Shown: positions 28,760 to 37,591, counted from the first letter of the stretch. The stretch is DNA of 46,793 nt from Pirellulales bacterium (GCA_016779265.1 JADHNY010000019.1:1-46793), one strand, 5' to 3'. Numbers and translations: made by a program. The notes: a model not told the origin generated them from the sequence alone.

Positions 28760-29038
28760 ATGACCCCTGAAGAACGTGAGTCACGGATGCTCTACAACGA
28801 GCTGGTCCCTGGAGATCGGGTCGAGGTGGTCCACGGTGTGACCGTGGGCTCCTCGGCTGCGTGGACGACCACTACAACCGGTCGTGTGCTGCGGCGGGAG
28901 AGGCGGAGGCATGGCCTCCACTTCCGCCGCAACAACGATGACAAGGTGTTCTCGGACGTGCTGATTCTCGCCCGTGATGACGGTGAGCTGACAACCGTCA
29001 CGATGGACGAGTACACGCGGCTGAAGAAGCTCGTCTGA
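28760..29038 (+). CDS. Small conserved hypothetical protein
   Basis: 92 residues. Its ATG begins immediately after the ilvC stop codon and AAGGAGG lies inside the end of ilvC, so it is translationally coupled. The sequence shows a beta-rich middle (DRVEVVHGVTVGSSAAWTTT, then VLRRERRRHGLHFRR) and a C-terminal TVTMDEYTRLKKLV. The start of the middle part resembles small barrel domains (KOW/SH3-like) that bind RNA or other proteins, but I do not recognise the family. The arginine-rich stretch could bind nucleic acid. The strong ribosome site and tight linkage to ilvC make it very likely a real gene. Confidence 0.8.
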   Translation: MTPEERESRMLYNELVPGDRVEVVHGVTVGSSAAWTTTTTGRVLRRERRRHGLHFRRNNDDKVFSDVLILARDDGELTTVTMDEYTRLKKLV

Positions 29039-29090
29039 GGCACTCAACGGCGTCGTCCGGTGATCGTGCGGAGGAGTGCGACAGCACTCT

Positions 29091-29873
29091 TCACGACCGG
29101 TGCCTTGAGCGTTGCAGCGGCATCCGTGTGGGCTGTCGTGGGCGTTCCCACCTTGGCTGCGTGTGCGGCGTGGTGCAGGTGGCTCTTGGCATCTGCTCGT
29201 CGAACCAGGTCTCGTAGTACCAGGAAAAATGACGACGCACGGCTGCTTGGAGGCGAGCGTCCAGTGCCCCTTCAGGATCTGGGATCCACGAGCCTGAGGG
29301 ACGGCAGTTCACCTGAGGCAGGGCAAACCGGCAGTCGATGCCCCAGCGGTTCATCTGGGTCTGAAGGCCAGTCTCGAGGTCCTCAAAGTGGATCAGACGG
29401 GTGTTCGCCCACGCAGGTCCGCCCACGTCGAAGAACTTCCGATAGGAGGGCAGACGGCCGCTGGTGGCAAGGCGAACAAAATCGCTAAAGCGACCCTCGC
29501 GTGCGGCTGTTGCGAACCTGTTATTCGGCGCTTTCATCGGTGGCACCCTCCGCCAGTAGGCGGCGAGGGATGCGAGCATTGCGAACGGCGGCCGGACAAT
29601 GCCGAAGATGCGAATGCTCGTTTCCAGGCCGGCGGTCGGCTGGTTCTGATGCCGCCAGTTGGACGTTCTGCTGAAGAACTGCAGACGCTGGAACGCCGAA
29701 AGTGAACGGCCGCCGGTCAGGCAGGCGAGCGAACGCCGAACATGGGTGTGTGGGTCGCCTGCACGCACATACTGTGCATCGGGGAAGGTCTGGAAAAACC
29801 AGGTTGCCACCGAAGACCCGGCCGTCTTTGGGTAGTGCGCAAACGCCAGATTGTTCGCAAGACTCACGAGCAT
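29091..29873 (-). CDS. Sulfotransferase-like protein
   Basis: 260 residues from the ATG at 29873 (GGGGGAAG upstream). Residues 13-21 read HYPKTAGSS, the PAPS 5'-phosphosulfate-binding loop pattern, and residues 89-108 (IFGIVRPPFAMLASLAAYW) contain the 3'-phosphate-binding RxPxxxxxS-type motif, with Arg94 and Ser102. HFEDLETGLQTQMNRWGI and a C-terminal RRHFSWYYETWF match the common end of this family. Likely role: transfer of sulfate from PAPS to a carbohydrate or other acceptor. It does not look secreted. The C-terminal 30 residues (TPHTQPRWERPRQ) are low complexity. It has no visible partner genes. Confidence 0.72.
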   Translation of the reverse strand: MLVSLANNLAFAHYPKTAGSSVATWFFQTFPDAQYVRAGDPHTHVRRSLACLTGGRSLSAFQRLQFFSRTSNWRHQNQPTAGLETSIRIFGIVRPPFAMLASLAAYWRRVPPMKAPNNRFATAAREGRFSDFVRLATSGRLPSYRKFFDVGGPAWANTRLIHFEDLETGLQTQMNRWGIDCRFALPQVNCRPSGSWIPDPEGALDARLQAAVRRHFSWYYETWFDEQMPRATCTTPHTQPRWERPRQPTRMPLQRSRHRS

Positions 29874-29984
29874 CGGTCGTCTTCCCCCAAAGACCTTACG
29901 CGTCCCTCATAAAGGATATCGGTATCGCGGCGGGCCATTGTGCATAAGAAGTTCTCGGTGACATCGGCACGGCTGTCGGAGGAC

Positions 29985-29998
29985 GTGTGCCGGCACAC
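29985..29998. repeat. Perfect 14-base palindrome
   Basis: GTGTGCCGGCACAC is a perfect palindrome in the 250-base gap between the rRNA methyltransferase gene end and the sulfotransferase start. It has no T-tract. It may be a dimeric-regulator binding site or part of a hairpin that ends the upstream transcript. Confidence 0.6.
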
Positions 29999-30123
29999 CG
30001 CCGAAAGAGTGGTGAGTCGACAGACCCGAACGGGCGGTCGTGAACTGGGCCGAGAAGACGACCACCGAAAGACGAGCCTCGGCCAACACGACGATCATCG
30101 GACGTCTGTGAGAGCACTGAGAC

Positions 30124-31416
30124 TCAGACGACGCGGGCGATCACACAGGTGAGGTATTCACCTTCGAGGCAGCTGGCGCTGACGGGATGGTCGGGGGCCG
30201 CGCCGTGGCAGGCGAGCATCGAGATCGAGCGGCCACTCCGCTGCGCGACCCCTGAGAGCATCATCAAGAAATCGTCCCTGGTCACAGCACCTGAGCAGGA
30301 GCAGGTCACGAGGATCCCGCCCGTTTCAAGCAGGTCCACGCCTTGCCGATTGATGCGGTGGTAGGCACGCAACGCCTCGTCGTGCGTGCTGCGGCTGCGA
30401 GCAAACTTCGGTGGGTCGAGGATCACCATCCCAAACCGCTCACCCGCCGCTGCCAGGGCATCGAGTTTCTTGAAGGCATCAGCAGTCTCGACAGTGATGT
30501 TGGCGGCACCGTTGAGACCGGCGTTGGCTTCGGCGAGGGCGGTGGCCTTCGCACTGCCATCGACCGCAAGCACGCTCGCTGCGCCAGCTTTAACGCAGGC
30601 GATCGAGAAGCCTCCGGAGTAGCAGAACATGTCGAGCACGCGGCGGCCGGTGGCGAGCCTGGCAGCTGCTTGCCGGTTGTCACGTTGATCGAGATAGAAG
30701 CCCGTCTTCTGACCCTCTGCGAGATCAACGCCAAACCGCAGGCCGTTGTCGTTGATAAACACTGGCCCATCCGGCAGGCGTCCACGAACCAGGCCGTCGG
30801 CAATCTGCATTCCCTCAAGCTTGCCGAGGCCACGTTCTGCGGAGCGGAGCAGAATGCCGGCCGGCTTGACGAGATCGTTGAGCACATCGCAGATCAGGTC
30901 CATCCGGCAGTGCATCGCCCGCGCGGTGAACTGCACGCAGAGCCAGTCGGCAAAGCGATCGACAATCAGGCCCGAGAGGTCGTCGCCTTCGCTGTTGATC
31001 AGGCGAGCCGCCGAGGCCCGATCGTCCAGATGGAGGCTCCGGCGGACGGCCACAGCCCGCTCGATACGAGCCCGCCAGAAGGCATCGTCGAGTCGTTCAG
31101 CTGCGGTGAAAGCGTAGAGTCTCACACGGATGCGGCTGTCTGGGTTCCAGAGGCCTCGGCCAACAAAATCGCCGTTGTGGGTGGCCAGATCGACCACGTC
31201 ACCCGGAGCTGGAGTTCCCTCGATCCGCAGCACCGCGGATTCCAGCACCCAAGGATGGCGGCCGTAGAACGGGCGTGCCCGCTTCGGCTTGAGAAAGACG
31301 GTGGCGACCGGCAGGCCCGCGGTGGCATCCGGCGACTCAAGAGACGCGGGAGTAGCAGGCGTTGCAGTGTCTGGGCTGTCGTGTGACGGACTGAGCGGAG
31401 GATTGTCCTCAGGCAT
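30124..31416 (-). CDS. RlmI-like 23S rRNA (cytosine-C5) methyltransferase
   Basis: 430 residues from the ATG at 31416, which overlaps the RND gene end by eight bases; the frame extends upstream to 31494 as a shadow. Residues 1-37 are a Ser/Pro/Asp-rich tail. A PUA-like RNA-binding domain follows (KPKRARPFYGRHPWVLES). The Rossmann SAM domain has VLDMFCYSGGFSIACVKAGA and VLAVDGSAKA, then VILDPPKFARS (NPPF-type motif) and the catalytic cysteine segment LVTCSCSG. The layout matches RlmI/RlmK-type methyltransferases that modify C1962 in 23S rRNA; the exact target base is inferred from family. The symbol is not assigned because paralogues exist. Confidence 0.93.
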   Translation of the reverse strand: MPEDNPPLSPSHDSPDTATPATPASLESPDATAGLPVATVFLKPKRARPFYGRHPWVLESAVLRIEGTPAPGDVVDLATHNGDFVGRGLWNPDSRIRVRLYAFTAAERLDDAFWRARIERAVAVRRSLHLDDRASAARLINSEGDDLSGLIVDRFADWLCVQFTARAMHCRMDLICDVLNDLVKPAGILLRSAERGLGKLEGMQIADGLVRGRLPDGPVFINDNGLRFGVDLAEGQKTGFYLDQRDNRQAAARLATGRRVLDMFCYSGGFSIACVKAGAASVLAVDGSAKATALAEANAGLNGAANITVETADAFKKLDALAAAGERFGMVILDPPKFARSRSTHDEALRAYHRINRQGVDLLETGGILVTCSCSGAVTRDDFLMMLSGVAQRSGRSISMLACHGAAPDHPVSASCLEGEYLTCVIARVV

Positions 31417-33949
31417 GGACAACCTGCTTTGGCTTGGAAGCCTTCTGGCCCTGCAGCACATGAGGTGCGGGCAGTGCGTCGCTCCCTGGCTCACTCTTCA
31501 CGCGACGCTTGTCTTCCTTGGCAGCTTTCTTCGCATCCATCCGCAGCACGCTCCAGGCGAACACGCCACCGAGTGGTCCTGAGAGCATCGCTGGGAGAAG
31601 CACAAGATTGCCGACCAGAGCAATGGTCAGCATCGAGAGCATCATGTAGCCAAACCGCTGTGTGGGGCCAAAGGGCGAGAGGGAGAAAACCGAAAGCCCG
31701 ATGCCGATCACACCCCAGCTCTGATACATCGCCCGGGCGCAACCCTTATAAGCGAGCATCGTCGCCTCGCGGCGATCGAGTCCATCAGAGATGCCTCGAC
31801 GGAACCAGAGCATGAAGTGCACGACGTCGTCGACGGTTACGCCAAGGGCCACACTCGGCGCCATCACGGTGCCGATATCGACAAGCAGGGTGCCCGCTGT
31901 GAAGGACTTCAGCAGTGAGTTGCCCCAGCCCATGCCACCGAAGACCATGATCGCTGGAAACGCGGCAGGAACCAGCAACACCAGTCCTGCTGAGAGTGCT
32001 CGACAGAGCACGACCATCACAGCCACGATGATCAGGAAGTCAACGCCGAAGCCGAGTACAAGGCCATCGAGCAGTGAGTGCTGAGCCTTGTAGACCAGCG
32101 GTACGAGGCCGGTGTAGTCCACCTCGATACCGGTTACCCCGTCATCTTCCAGAGACGCAAGGATCGGGTTGATGCGTTCTTTGAGTTCCTCTTGGAAGAG
32201 GTCGTACTCCACTTCCTTCGTAGCGCTGACACGGGCGCTGATCCGCCAGAGCTCGCCCGGCTTACCAGTCTCGAGGGTGGTCTCCCTGAGATAGTCGCCA
32301 TCGAGGAACTCGTGACGGTGGGCCTCGAGCCGCCGGTTGAGAACGCTGCGACGTGTGCGGGCACCGAGCCCAAAGGCTCGTGCTGCCGCCCCACCGATGC
32401 CACTGTTGGCACCGCCAAGGTCAAGGCTGCGACCAAAGGTCACCGTCGAGAGCGAGCTGCCAACTTCGTCGAGTGTGCCAATCGCTTCTTGGACCTCGCC
32501 AACAAGCTCCATCCGCTCGAGGAAGTTGAGGTCACACTCCTCGTTGTCGATCTTGAGAAGAATCTCCATCGGCACCAGCTGGCCGAGGTTGCTCTCGAGC
32601 CATTGGTAGTCGAGACGGATACGGGCATTGGGAGCGAACAGCCGCATCAGCTGCACACTCGTCTCCACGCGTGTCATCCCGTAGCCGATACCCGCCATCA
32701 GCGCGAGGCAGGTGACCGTGGAGAGGGTGTGGTGCCGCGTGATCCACTGACCAACCTTCCACCAGGGGCTGTCTTCGATCGGACGCCAGGTGTCTTCTTC
32801 TTCACTCGCGGCAGCCTTGCCGAGCTTGAGCTGCGGCGGGAAGAGCTCCAGCGCCGCAGGCATCAGCGTGACGAGGATGATGAAGCTGACCACCACGCCT
32901 ATGGCTGAGAAAATGCCGAACATCGCAATCGGCACCAGCTCACTGACTGCCAGTGTGGCCAGGCCGACGGCAGTTGTGCCCGTGGCGAGCGATAGTGGCA
33001 AAATCGCATGGTGCAAGGCACGCCCTGCCGCACCTTCCTGAATACCCGTCTCGGCAATCTGGTCACGATAGTAGTTCGCCAGATGGATCGCACCGCTGGT
33101 GGTGGCGACGTAGACGAGTGACGGCATGGTCAGCAGGATCGCGTCGACCGGATACCCCGAATACCAGACGACCGCCAGGCTGGCGAACATGCTGTAGACA
33201 CCCGAGGCGATCACGAGCCCCACCAGCAGCTTGCTCCGCAGTGAGAGCCAGCTGACGATAAAGCCAACGACCAGAGACAAGCCGAACAGAATCGTCACGC
33301 TGCTTTGGCCAGCCTTGTCGATCGCCACGTTGTCGACCGGCGGACCACCGATATGCAGGCTGTCCTCGGGGATCGCACACTCATCAGTGGCTAGCTGTCT
33401 GACCTGGTCAATCGCGCCGTGGAGGTTCGTGCGGGCGAGATCCGAGAGCGTCAGCACCAGGCAGGTCTGGCGTTCATCAAGATTGTCTTCGGCAGACATC
33501 GGTGCCACGCCGTCGGCCGCAGGGCCGATCAGTGCGCCAGTCAGTCGCTTGATGGCTTCTTCACGCTCCAAGAGAAGCGGCTCGCTCGTCATCTGCTCGA
33601 CAGCGCGAGGACCGGTCTGAACGGTCTTGAAGTAGAGCGGCTGGTCGACTCGCGAGGCTTCCTCAGGAGGAGGCAGCAGCTTGCTTGCCATCAACTCCAA
33701 GCGAGGGTCGCTCATCGTGCAGCCTTCCCAGCTTGCGAGGATGAACTCCTCTCCCTGGAAATGCTGCCGGAAGAACTTATACCGCTGGGTCTCCGGATAC
33801 TCAGCTGGGAGCCAGCCCTTCACATCATTGCGGTTATTACCCTTGGCCTTGATCGCTCCGACTACCACGAGAGGCAGCAGGAAAACGAGCACGGCCATGA
33901 TGGCAACGGAATGCCGCTGGTAGAAGTTGGACTTTGGGTGTGACGTCAT
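31409..33949 (-). CDS. RND/MMPL superfamily transporter
   Basis: 846 residues from the ATG at 33949 (GGAAGG just upstream). The N-terminal membrane segment (VAIMAVLVFLLPLVVVGAI) is followed by an extracytoplasmic domain with SDPRLELM and DERQTCLVLTLSDLAR. A cluster of about five membrane segments then spans 217-400, including GQSSVTILFGLSLVVGFIVS and MPSLVYVATTSGAIHLANYY. A second periplasmic domain and second membrane cluster follow, with the typical FGVDFLIIVAVMVVL and GVTVDDVVHFMLWFRRG (Asp/Asp-His-type region). This is the two-repeat RND design of predicted exporters (MMPL, hopanoid- or lipid-type). It has no membrane-fusion protein nearby. Its substrate is unknown. Confidence 0.92.
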   Translation of the reverse strand: MTSHPKSNFYQRHSVAIMAVLVFLLPLVVVGAIKAKGNNRNDVKGWLPAEYPETQRYKFFRQHFQGEEFILASWEGCTMSDPRLELMASKLLPPPEEASRVDQPLYFKTVQTGPRAVEQMTSEPLLLEREEAIKRLTGALIGPAADGVAPMSAEDNLDERQTCLVLTLSDLARTNLHGAIDQVRQLATDECAIPEDSLHIGGPPVDNVAIDKAGQSSVTILFGLSLVVGFIVSWLSLRSKLLVGLVIASGVYSMFASLAVVWYSGYPVDAILLTMPSLVYVATTSGAIHLANYYRDQIAETGIQEGAAGRALHHAILPLSLATGTTAVGLATLAVSELVPIAMFGIFSAIGVVVSFIILVTLMPAALELFPPQLKLGKAAASEEEDTWRPIEDSPWWKVGQWITRHHTLSTVTCLALMAGIGYGMTRVETSVQLMRLFAPNARIRLDYQWLESNLGQLVPMEILLKIDNEECDLNFLERMELVGEVQEAIGTLDEVGSSLSTVTFGRSLDLGGANSGIGGAAARAFGLGARTRRSVLNRRLEAHRHEFLDGDYLRETTLETGKPGELWRISARVSATKEVEYDLFQEELKERINPILASLEDDGVTGIEVDYTGLVPLVYKAQHSLLDGLVLGFGVDFLIIVAVMVVLCRALSAGLVLLVPAAFPAIMVFGGMGWGNSLLKSFTAGTLLVDIGTVMAPSVALGVTVDDVVHFMLWFRRGISDGLDRREATMLAYKGCARAMYQSWGVIGIGLSVFSLSPFGPTQRFGYMMLSMLTIALVGNLVLLPAMLSGPLGGVFAWSVLRMDAKKAAKEDKRRVKSEPGSDALPAPHVLQGQKASKPKQVVHA

Positions 33950-33995
33950 ATCCTTCCACCGAGGGGCTGAGTGCGGCTGAGAGCTCCGTCCGCAT

Positions 33996-34022
33996 CCCCA
34001 AACGGTACAGGTGGCGTTGGGG
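33996..34022. promoter_or_regulatory. Inverted repeat upstream of the RND gene
   Basis: CCCCAAACG and CGTTGGGG pair over eight bases with one bulged A and an 10-base loop. It lies 47-73 bases upstream of the RND start. It could be an operator or part of the 5' leader; a terminator function for the upstream CDGSH gene is possible but there is no T-tract. Confidence 0.3.
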
Positions 34023-34161
34023 ACAGTCCATATGTCTCATAGCGTCTTCGGCTTCGAAACAGCGATTCTCGAACGTGCCGGCGGTTCAACAGCATTAGTT
34101 TGACTGACGCGCACCCCTTCCGCAGTTGCCGTAAATCCTCACCGCAGCCGTGGACCGGTGT

Positions 34162-34488
34162 TTAGAAGGCGTCCGGGGCGGGCTTGGCCAGGTCGTCGGC
34201 GGTAAACCCGTGCGCTCGATGGGAGCCGTCGCAAAATGGACGGCTGGAGCTGTGGCCGCAGCGACAGAGTGCCACGGCACGTTTCCCAGCAGGGGGGGTG
34301 AAAGCCGCTCCGGTGTGGTCGGTGAACTGCAGTTTCAGGCCGATTTCTGCGGCGTTTTCTGGCAGTTCCACCACAAGCGGCCCATGTTCGCGGCAGCGGA
34401 TCGTGACCGTACTTGGCGGAGAACGTGGCGTAAGGGGTGGTTCAGTGGATTCCGAGGGATTCGTCACGCGTCCGTCCGTGTTACTCAC
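34162..34488 (-). CDS. CDGSH iron-sulfur domain protein
   Basis: 108 residues from GTG at 34488, which overlaps the anti-sigma gene end by eight bases; a GTG at 34467 is an alternative, and the true start is uncertain. The C-terminal motif is CRCGHSSSRPFCDGSH (residues 75-90), with ligands Cys75, Cys77, Cys86 and His90 of a [2Fe-2S] cluster. Upstream is a beta-rich region (VVELPENAAEIGLKLQF). CDGSH proteins act in redox or cluster transfer; the bacterial role is not settled. Its tight link to an anti-sigma factor suggests redox sensing, but this is inference. Confidence 0.85.
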   Translation of the reverse strand: MSNTDGRVTNPSESTEPPLTPRSPPSTVTIRCREHGPLVVELPENAAEIGLKLQFTDHTGAAFTPPAGKRAVALCRCGHSSSRPFCDGSHRAHGFTADDLAKPAPDAF

Positions 34489-35905
34489 CTGGCGTTGCAG
34501 CCGCGGGCTTCGTCTCGTCGACGATATCGATCCAGAGCCGCACATAGCCCTGCGGCGGGATCAGCTGCGGTGGCGGTGGCGGTGGTTCCACGGCTTCAGG
34601 CGGAGCGTCAGTCGTCCGCATGACCACGGAGGCAGCCATCGACGGCTTGCCTGATCCTGCTCCAGGGGCACTCCGTGCGTTCGCGGCGATTTTGGGCGTG
34701 TCTGCCGCAGCACCGCTAAGACCTGCAGCCTCAGGTGCCGTCCGCAGAGCCAACGCACCCGTCTGTTGGGCAAGCGCTTCCGGTGGGGCAGTGCCAGGAA
34801 GAGAACTGCCCGCATCGGTCGCAGCGATCTCTGGTGCGGCTGCTCCGGAGTCAGCGGCAGGGGGCGGGGCAGCTGCCCGCATGGCCTGAGGAGCGACCGG
34901 CCGGGCGGCTGCAGCGATCATCTCTGGGGCCGGCTGCGGGTCAGTAGCTATTTCGACTTCAACATCCGCGGCGGCGATCATCGGCTCAGCCACAGGGCCG
35001 CGTCGCTCCAGCCGATCGATCGCCTCTCGGGAAAGCGAGCCTGTTTCGAGCACCACGCTGCCGGTGGAAACGGCGAGGGTCTCCAGGAGCCGGTCGACCT
35101 CCGACGCCCGGCCCAGGCAGCCGATCCGCTCGACTCGGCCTCCCGACATCGTTTCCTCACGATCCAGCCGAACTCGGCTGCGAGCCAGAAGCTCCTCAAA
35201 CTGCCGACGACCTTCTCCGTCGCCGAGATGCACGGTCATGTGCAGGGTGCCCATCGACTGGCGTCCAGTCGTCAGCTCGATGCCACGAGCAATCATCCGT
35301 TCGGCGAGGGCTTCCGGATCGATGTCCGGCCGTTCCAGGCTGTCTGCTGTGAGGGTCTGCTGTGCGAGTTCAGGCAAGGCGTCGGTCGGTGGTTGGTCCC
35401 CGATGTTTAGCAGCACAGCCACGACCAGACCGGCTGCGAGGGCAACACTCAGGGCTGGCTTAAGCCAGTGGCGATCGGAACGAGCACTCTTCCCTTCCGT
35501 GCGAAGTGCTTCACGGACCGCCTCTTCATCCTCGATCGCTTCGGCACGCTCCTGATCGACGCGTGCTCGTTCCACATGCTGCCACTCGTCACCGACCTTT
35601 TCGCGGATTTGCTCATCGGTCTCATCATGAGGGGGGCGTGTGTCGGCAGCGTCCACAAAGGGATCAGTGTGGCCTGGCGGCTGGCCCTCAAGTGCGGCCA
35701 TCACGGCAGAGACGAGTGATGAACTCGGCTCAACAGGCTGGTCGCCTGCCTCAACGAGCAGTTGTTTCACGCGTCGCAGTTCGGCGACCGCTTCTTCAAG
35801 CTTTGGCGTGGCACGCACCGCTGCAGCAACGGCATCTGCCTCGTCAGTCGGCAGACGGCCATCGAGCCAGTCGCTGATCGTTGGTGAGTCGATATCGAGT
35901 GTCAT
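34481..35905 (-). CDS. Putative anti-sigma factor, membrane-anchored
   Basis: 474 residues from the ATG at 35905. The N-terminal cytoplasmic part (1-50: PTISDWLDGRLPTDEADAV, helix to LRRVKQLL) resembles the anti-sigma domain (ASD) of RsiW/RskA-type factors but lacks the HxxxCxxC zinc ligands. One membrane segment lies at 148-167 (LKPALSVALAAGLVVAVLL). The extracytoplasmic part has two RIGELTTGRQSM/VSTGSVVLETGSL-like alpha/beta segments, then a Pro/Ala-rich region (residues about 325-455) and the strand GYVRLWIDIVDETK at the end. It starts 13 bases after the ECF sigma gene, the usual arrangement. Function is inferred from position and N-terminal resemblance. Confidence 0.7.
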   Translation of the reverse strand: MTLDIDSPTISDWLDGRLPTDEADAVAAAVRATPKLEEAVAELRRVKQLLVEAGDQPVEPSSSLVSAVMAALEGQPPGHTDPFVDAADTRPPHDETDEQIREKVGDEWQHVERARVDQERAEAIEDEEAVREALRTEGKSARSDRHWLKPALSVALAAGLVVAVLLNIGDQPPTDALPELAQQTLTADSLERPDIDPEALAERMIARGIELTTGRQSMGTLHMTVHLGDGEGRRQFEELLARSRVRLDREETMSGGRVERIGCLGRASEVDRLLETLAVSTGSVVLETGSLSREAIDRLERRGPVAEPMIAAADVEVEIATDPQPAPEMIAAAARPVAPQAMRAAAPPPAADSGAAAPEIAATDAGSSLPGTAPPEALAQQTGALALRTAPEAAGLSGAAADTPKIAANARSAPGAGSGKPSMAASVVMRTTDAPPEAVEPPPPPPQLIPPQGYVRLWIDIVDETKPAAATPGE

Positions 35906-35918
35906 CGTGGCAGCCGTC

Positions 35919-36467
35919 TTACGAGGGACTTGATTCTGCCGTCACAAACGGCTGCAGCCGTTCGCGAAGCTCCGTGCGTGCCCGATGCAGTCGACTGCGA
36001 ACAGTGCCCACCGGAATATCGAGGATGCCTGCGATCGATTCGTAGGTGGCGTCTTCCATGTCCGCAAGCACCACCACGGCCCGATACCGCTCGTCGAGTT
36101 GGGAGAGTGCCTGCTCGACAGCCTGGCGTCGGTCGGCGTGTTCCAACCCGGCTGACACATCGGCGGTGTCTGCCACTGGGTCGGCAGTTGGAGCAAGAGG
36201 CACAGGACGGCGACGTCGGGAGGCCGAGGCAGCCTTGTTGCACGCTATGCGATAGAGCCATGTCGAAAAACTGCTTTTTTGCTGGAACGACTTCAGGCCC
36301 CGAAAGGCCGCGATAAACGCTTCCTGAGCGAGGTCCTGGGCGGTCTCACGGCAGCCCACGAGTCGTTCGAGCAGCCGCAGAATCTGCGGCTGATGTCGCT
36401 CGACGAGCGTGGCGTAGGCCGCATGCTCGCCGGCGAGTACTCGTTCGATGATCTCGCTGTCCTGCAC
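35919..36467 (-). CDS. ECF-family RNA polymerase sigma factor
   Basis: 182 residues from GTG at 36467 (GAGG eight bases upstream). Region 2 shows LVERHQPQILRLLERLVG, CRETAQDLAQEAFIAAFRGL and FSTWLYRIACNKA, which contact the -10 element. A linker (residues 83-108) joins to region 4, QLDERYRAVVVLADMED and the helix-turn-helix GILDIPVGTVRSRLHRAR that reads the -35. Length fits ECF (sigma-70 group 4). It precedes the putative anti-sigma gene by 13 bases and lies 44 bases downstream of lgt, on the same strand as folK-panC-lgt. Confidence 0.95.
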   Translation of the reverse strand: MQDSEIIERVLAGEHAAYATLVERHQPQILRLLERLVGCRETAQDLAQEAFIAAFRGLKSFQQKSSFSTWLYRIACNKAASASRRRRPVPLAPTADPVADTADVSAGLEHADRRQAVEQALSQLDERYRAVVVLADMEDATYESIAGILDIPVGTVRSRLHRARTELRERLQPFVTAESSPS

Positions 36468-36511
36468 TTTGACGCCTCGAGCAGCAAAAAGATTCCCAAA
36501 AACTTCCAGTG

Positions 36512-37576
36512 TCAGTCCGTTGGGCTCTGACTGTCAAAGGAAAGCCGTGGCGGGCGGCGAAAGGTCACCACCCAGAGGATTCCAGCTGTCCCGAGCAGAA
36601 CCAGCGAGATGAGCTGGGAAATCGAAAACGGCGTGCCGAGTGCCGGCGGCTCATCGACACGAATCATCTCCAAAAGGATACGTGAAACTGGGTGGATCGA
36701 GAGCACAAGGGCAAAGACCTGGCCGTCACGACGTGCGAGTGGAGTGAAGCAGATGGCAAGCCAGGCCAGGATTCCCGCATCAATCGCCGCATAGAGCTGC
36801 GCCGGATGGATTGGCAGGCTGCGACCGACCTGTTGCGGGGACAGGTTGGGCAACAGCCCTCGCTGCACCTGATCAAACCATGGCGGACTCTCAGGAGGAA
36901 ACGTCACCGCCCAGGGCAGTTCGCACTCGCCTCCGTAGCAGCATCCATTGAGGAAGCAGCCCACACGGCCGAGCGCGAGTCCTACCAAGAGGCCCGGGGC
37001 GATGCAGTCGGCAAGGACCAGGAGGTTGAGCTTACGACGATAGGCGAACCACCATGCTGCTGCCGCGGCTGTGGGCAGCGAGCCAAACACGACCAGGCCA
37101 CCAGCAGCCACGTTCACGACATCGGCGACTGTAGCGGCGAGAGACCGCTCAGCAGAGAAGAACTGTTCGTGATACTCGATCACATAGAACAGTCGAGCAC
37201 CCACAATGCCCCACAAGAAAATCTGTGTGCCCAGTGCCAGGAGGGTGTCGGCGTCAAAGCCCATCCGACGGCCTCGAACGATCGAAAGCCAGGTGCCGGC
37301 GGCTACTGCGGCCAGCAGCATCACGCCGTAGCCTCGGATCGGAATGCCCCTTCCGTCATCGAGTGCTGGAAGCACCCAGACGATCATCGCCCCTGTGATC
37401 ACCAAGGGAAGCAGGAGTCCGCGAACGGCGTCGCTCCAGCCCGAGCGGAACGCCACCCACAGACTCGAACCGACCGCTGCCATCGCCCACAGCACCAACA
37501 GCAGGCCGAAGCCAAACAGTGGGATTCCAGGTTCGCTCCCGAGACGAGAGGGGATGTGGAACAGCGTCGAATACAT
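36512..37576 (-). CDS. lgt: Prolipoprotein diacylglyceryl transferase
   Basis: 354 residues from the ATG at 37576. Lgt transfers diacylglycerol from phosphatidylglycerol to the Cys of prolipoproteins in the inner membrane. About eight membrane segments. Motifs: RGYGVMLLAAVAAGTWLS (His-equivalent region), GIVGARLFYVIEYHEQFF, LGRVGCFLNGCCYGGECELP, and IHPAQLYAAIDAGILAW. Classical Lgt reads GRxGNFxNxE; here the N and E are Cys, a variant form known from several deep-branching bacteria. The C-terminal SRILLEMIRVDEP is typical. It has an N-terminal extension of about 75 residues compared with E. coli Lgt. Confidence 0.93.
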   Translation of the reverse strand: MYSTLFHIPSRLGSEPGIPLFGFGLLLVLWAMAAVGSSLWVAFRSGWSDAVRGLLLPLVITGAMIVWVLPALDDGRGIPIRGYGVMLLAAVAAGTWLSIVRGRRMGFDADTLLALGTQIFLWGIVGARLFYVIEYHEQFFSAERSLAATVADVVNVAAGGLVVFGSLPTAAAAAWWFAYRRKLNLLVLADCIAPGLLVGLALGRVGCFLNGCCYGGECELPWAVTFPPESPPWFDQVQRGLLPNLSPQQVGRSLPIHPAQLYAAIDAGILAWLAICFTPLARRDGQVFALVLSIHPVSRILLEMIRVDEPPALGTPFSISQLISLVLLGTAGILWVVTFRRPPRLSFDSQSPTD

Positions 37577-37591
37577 ACGCAGGAAGTGTCG

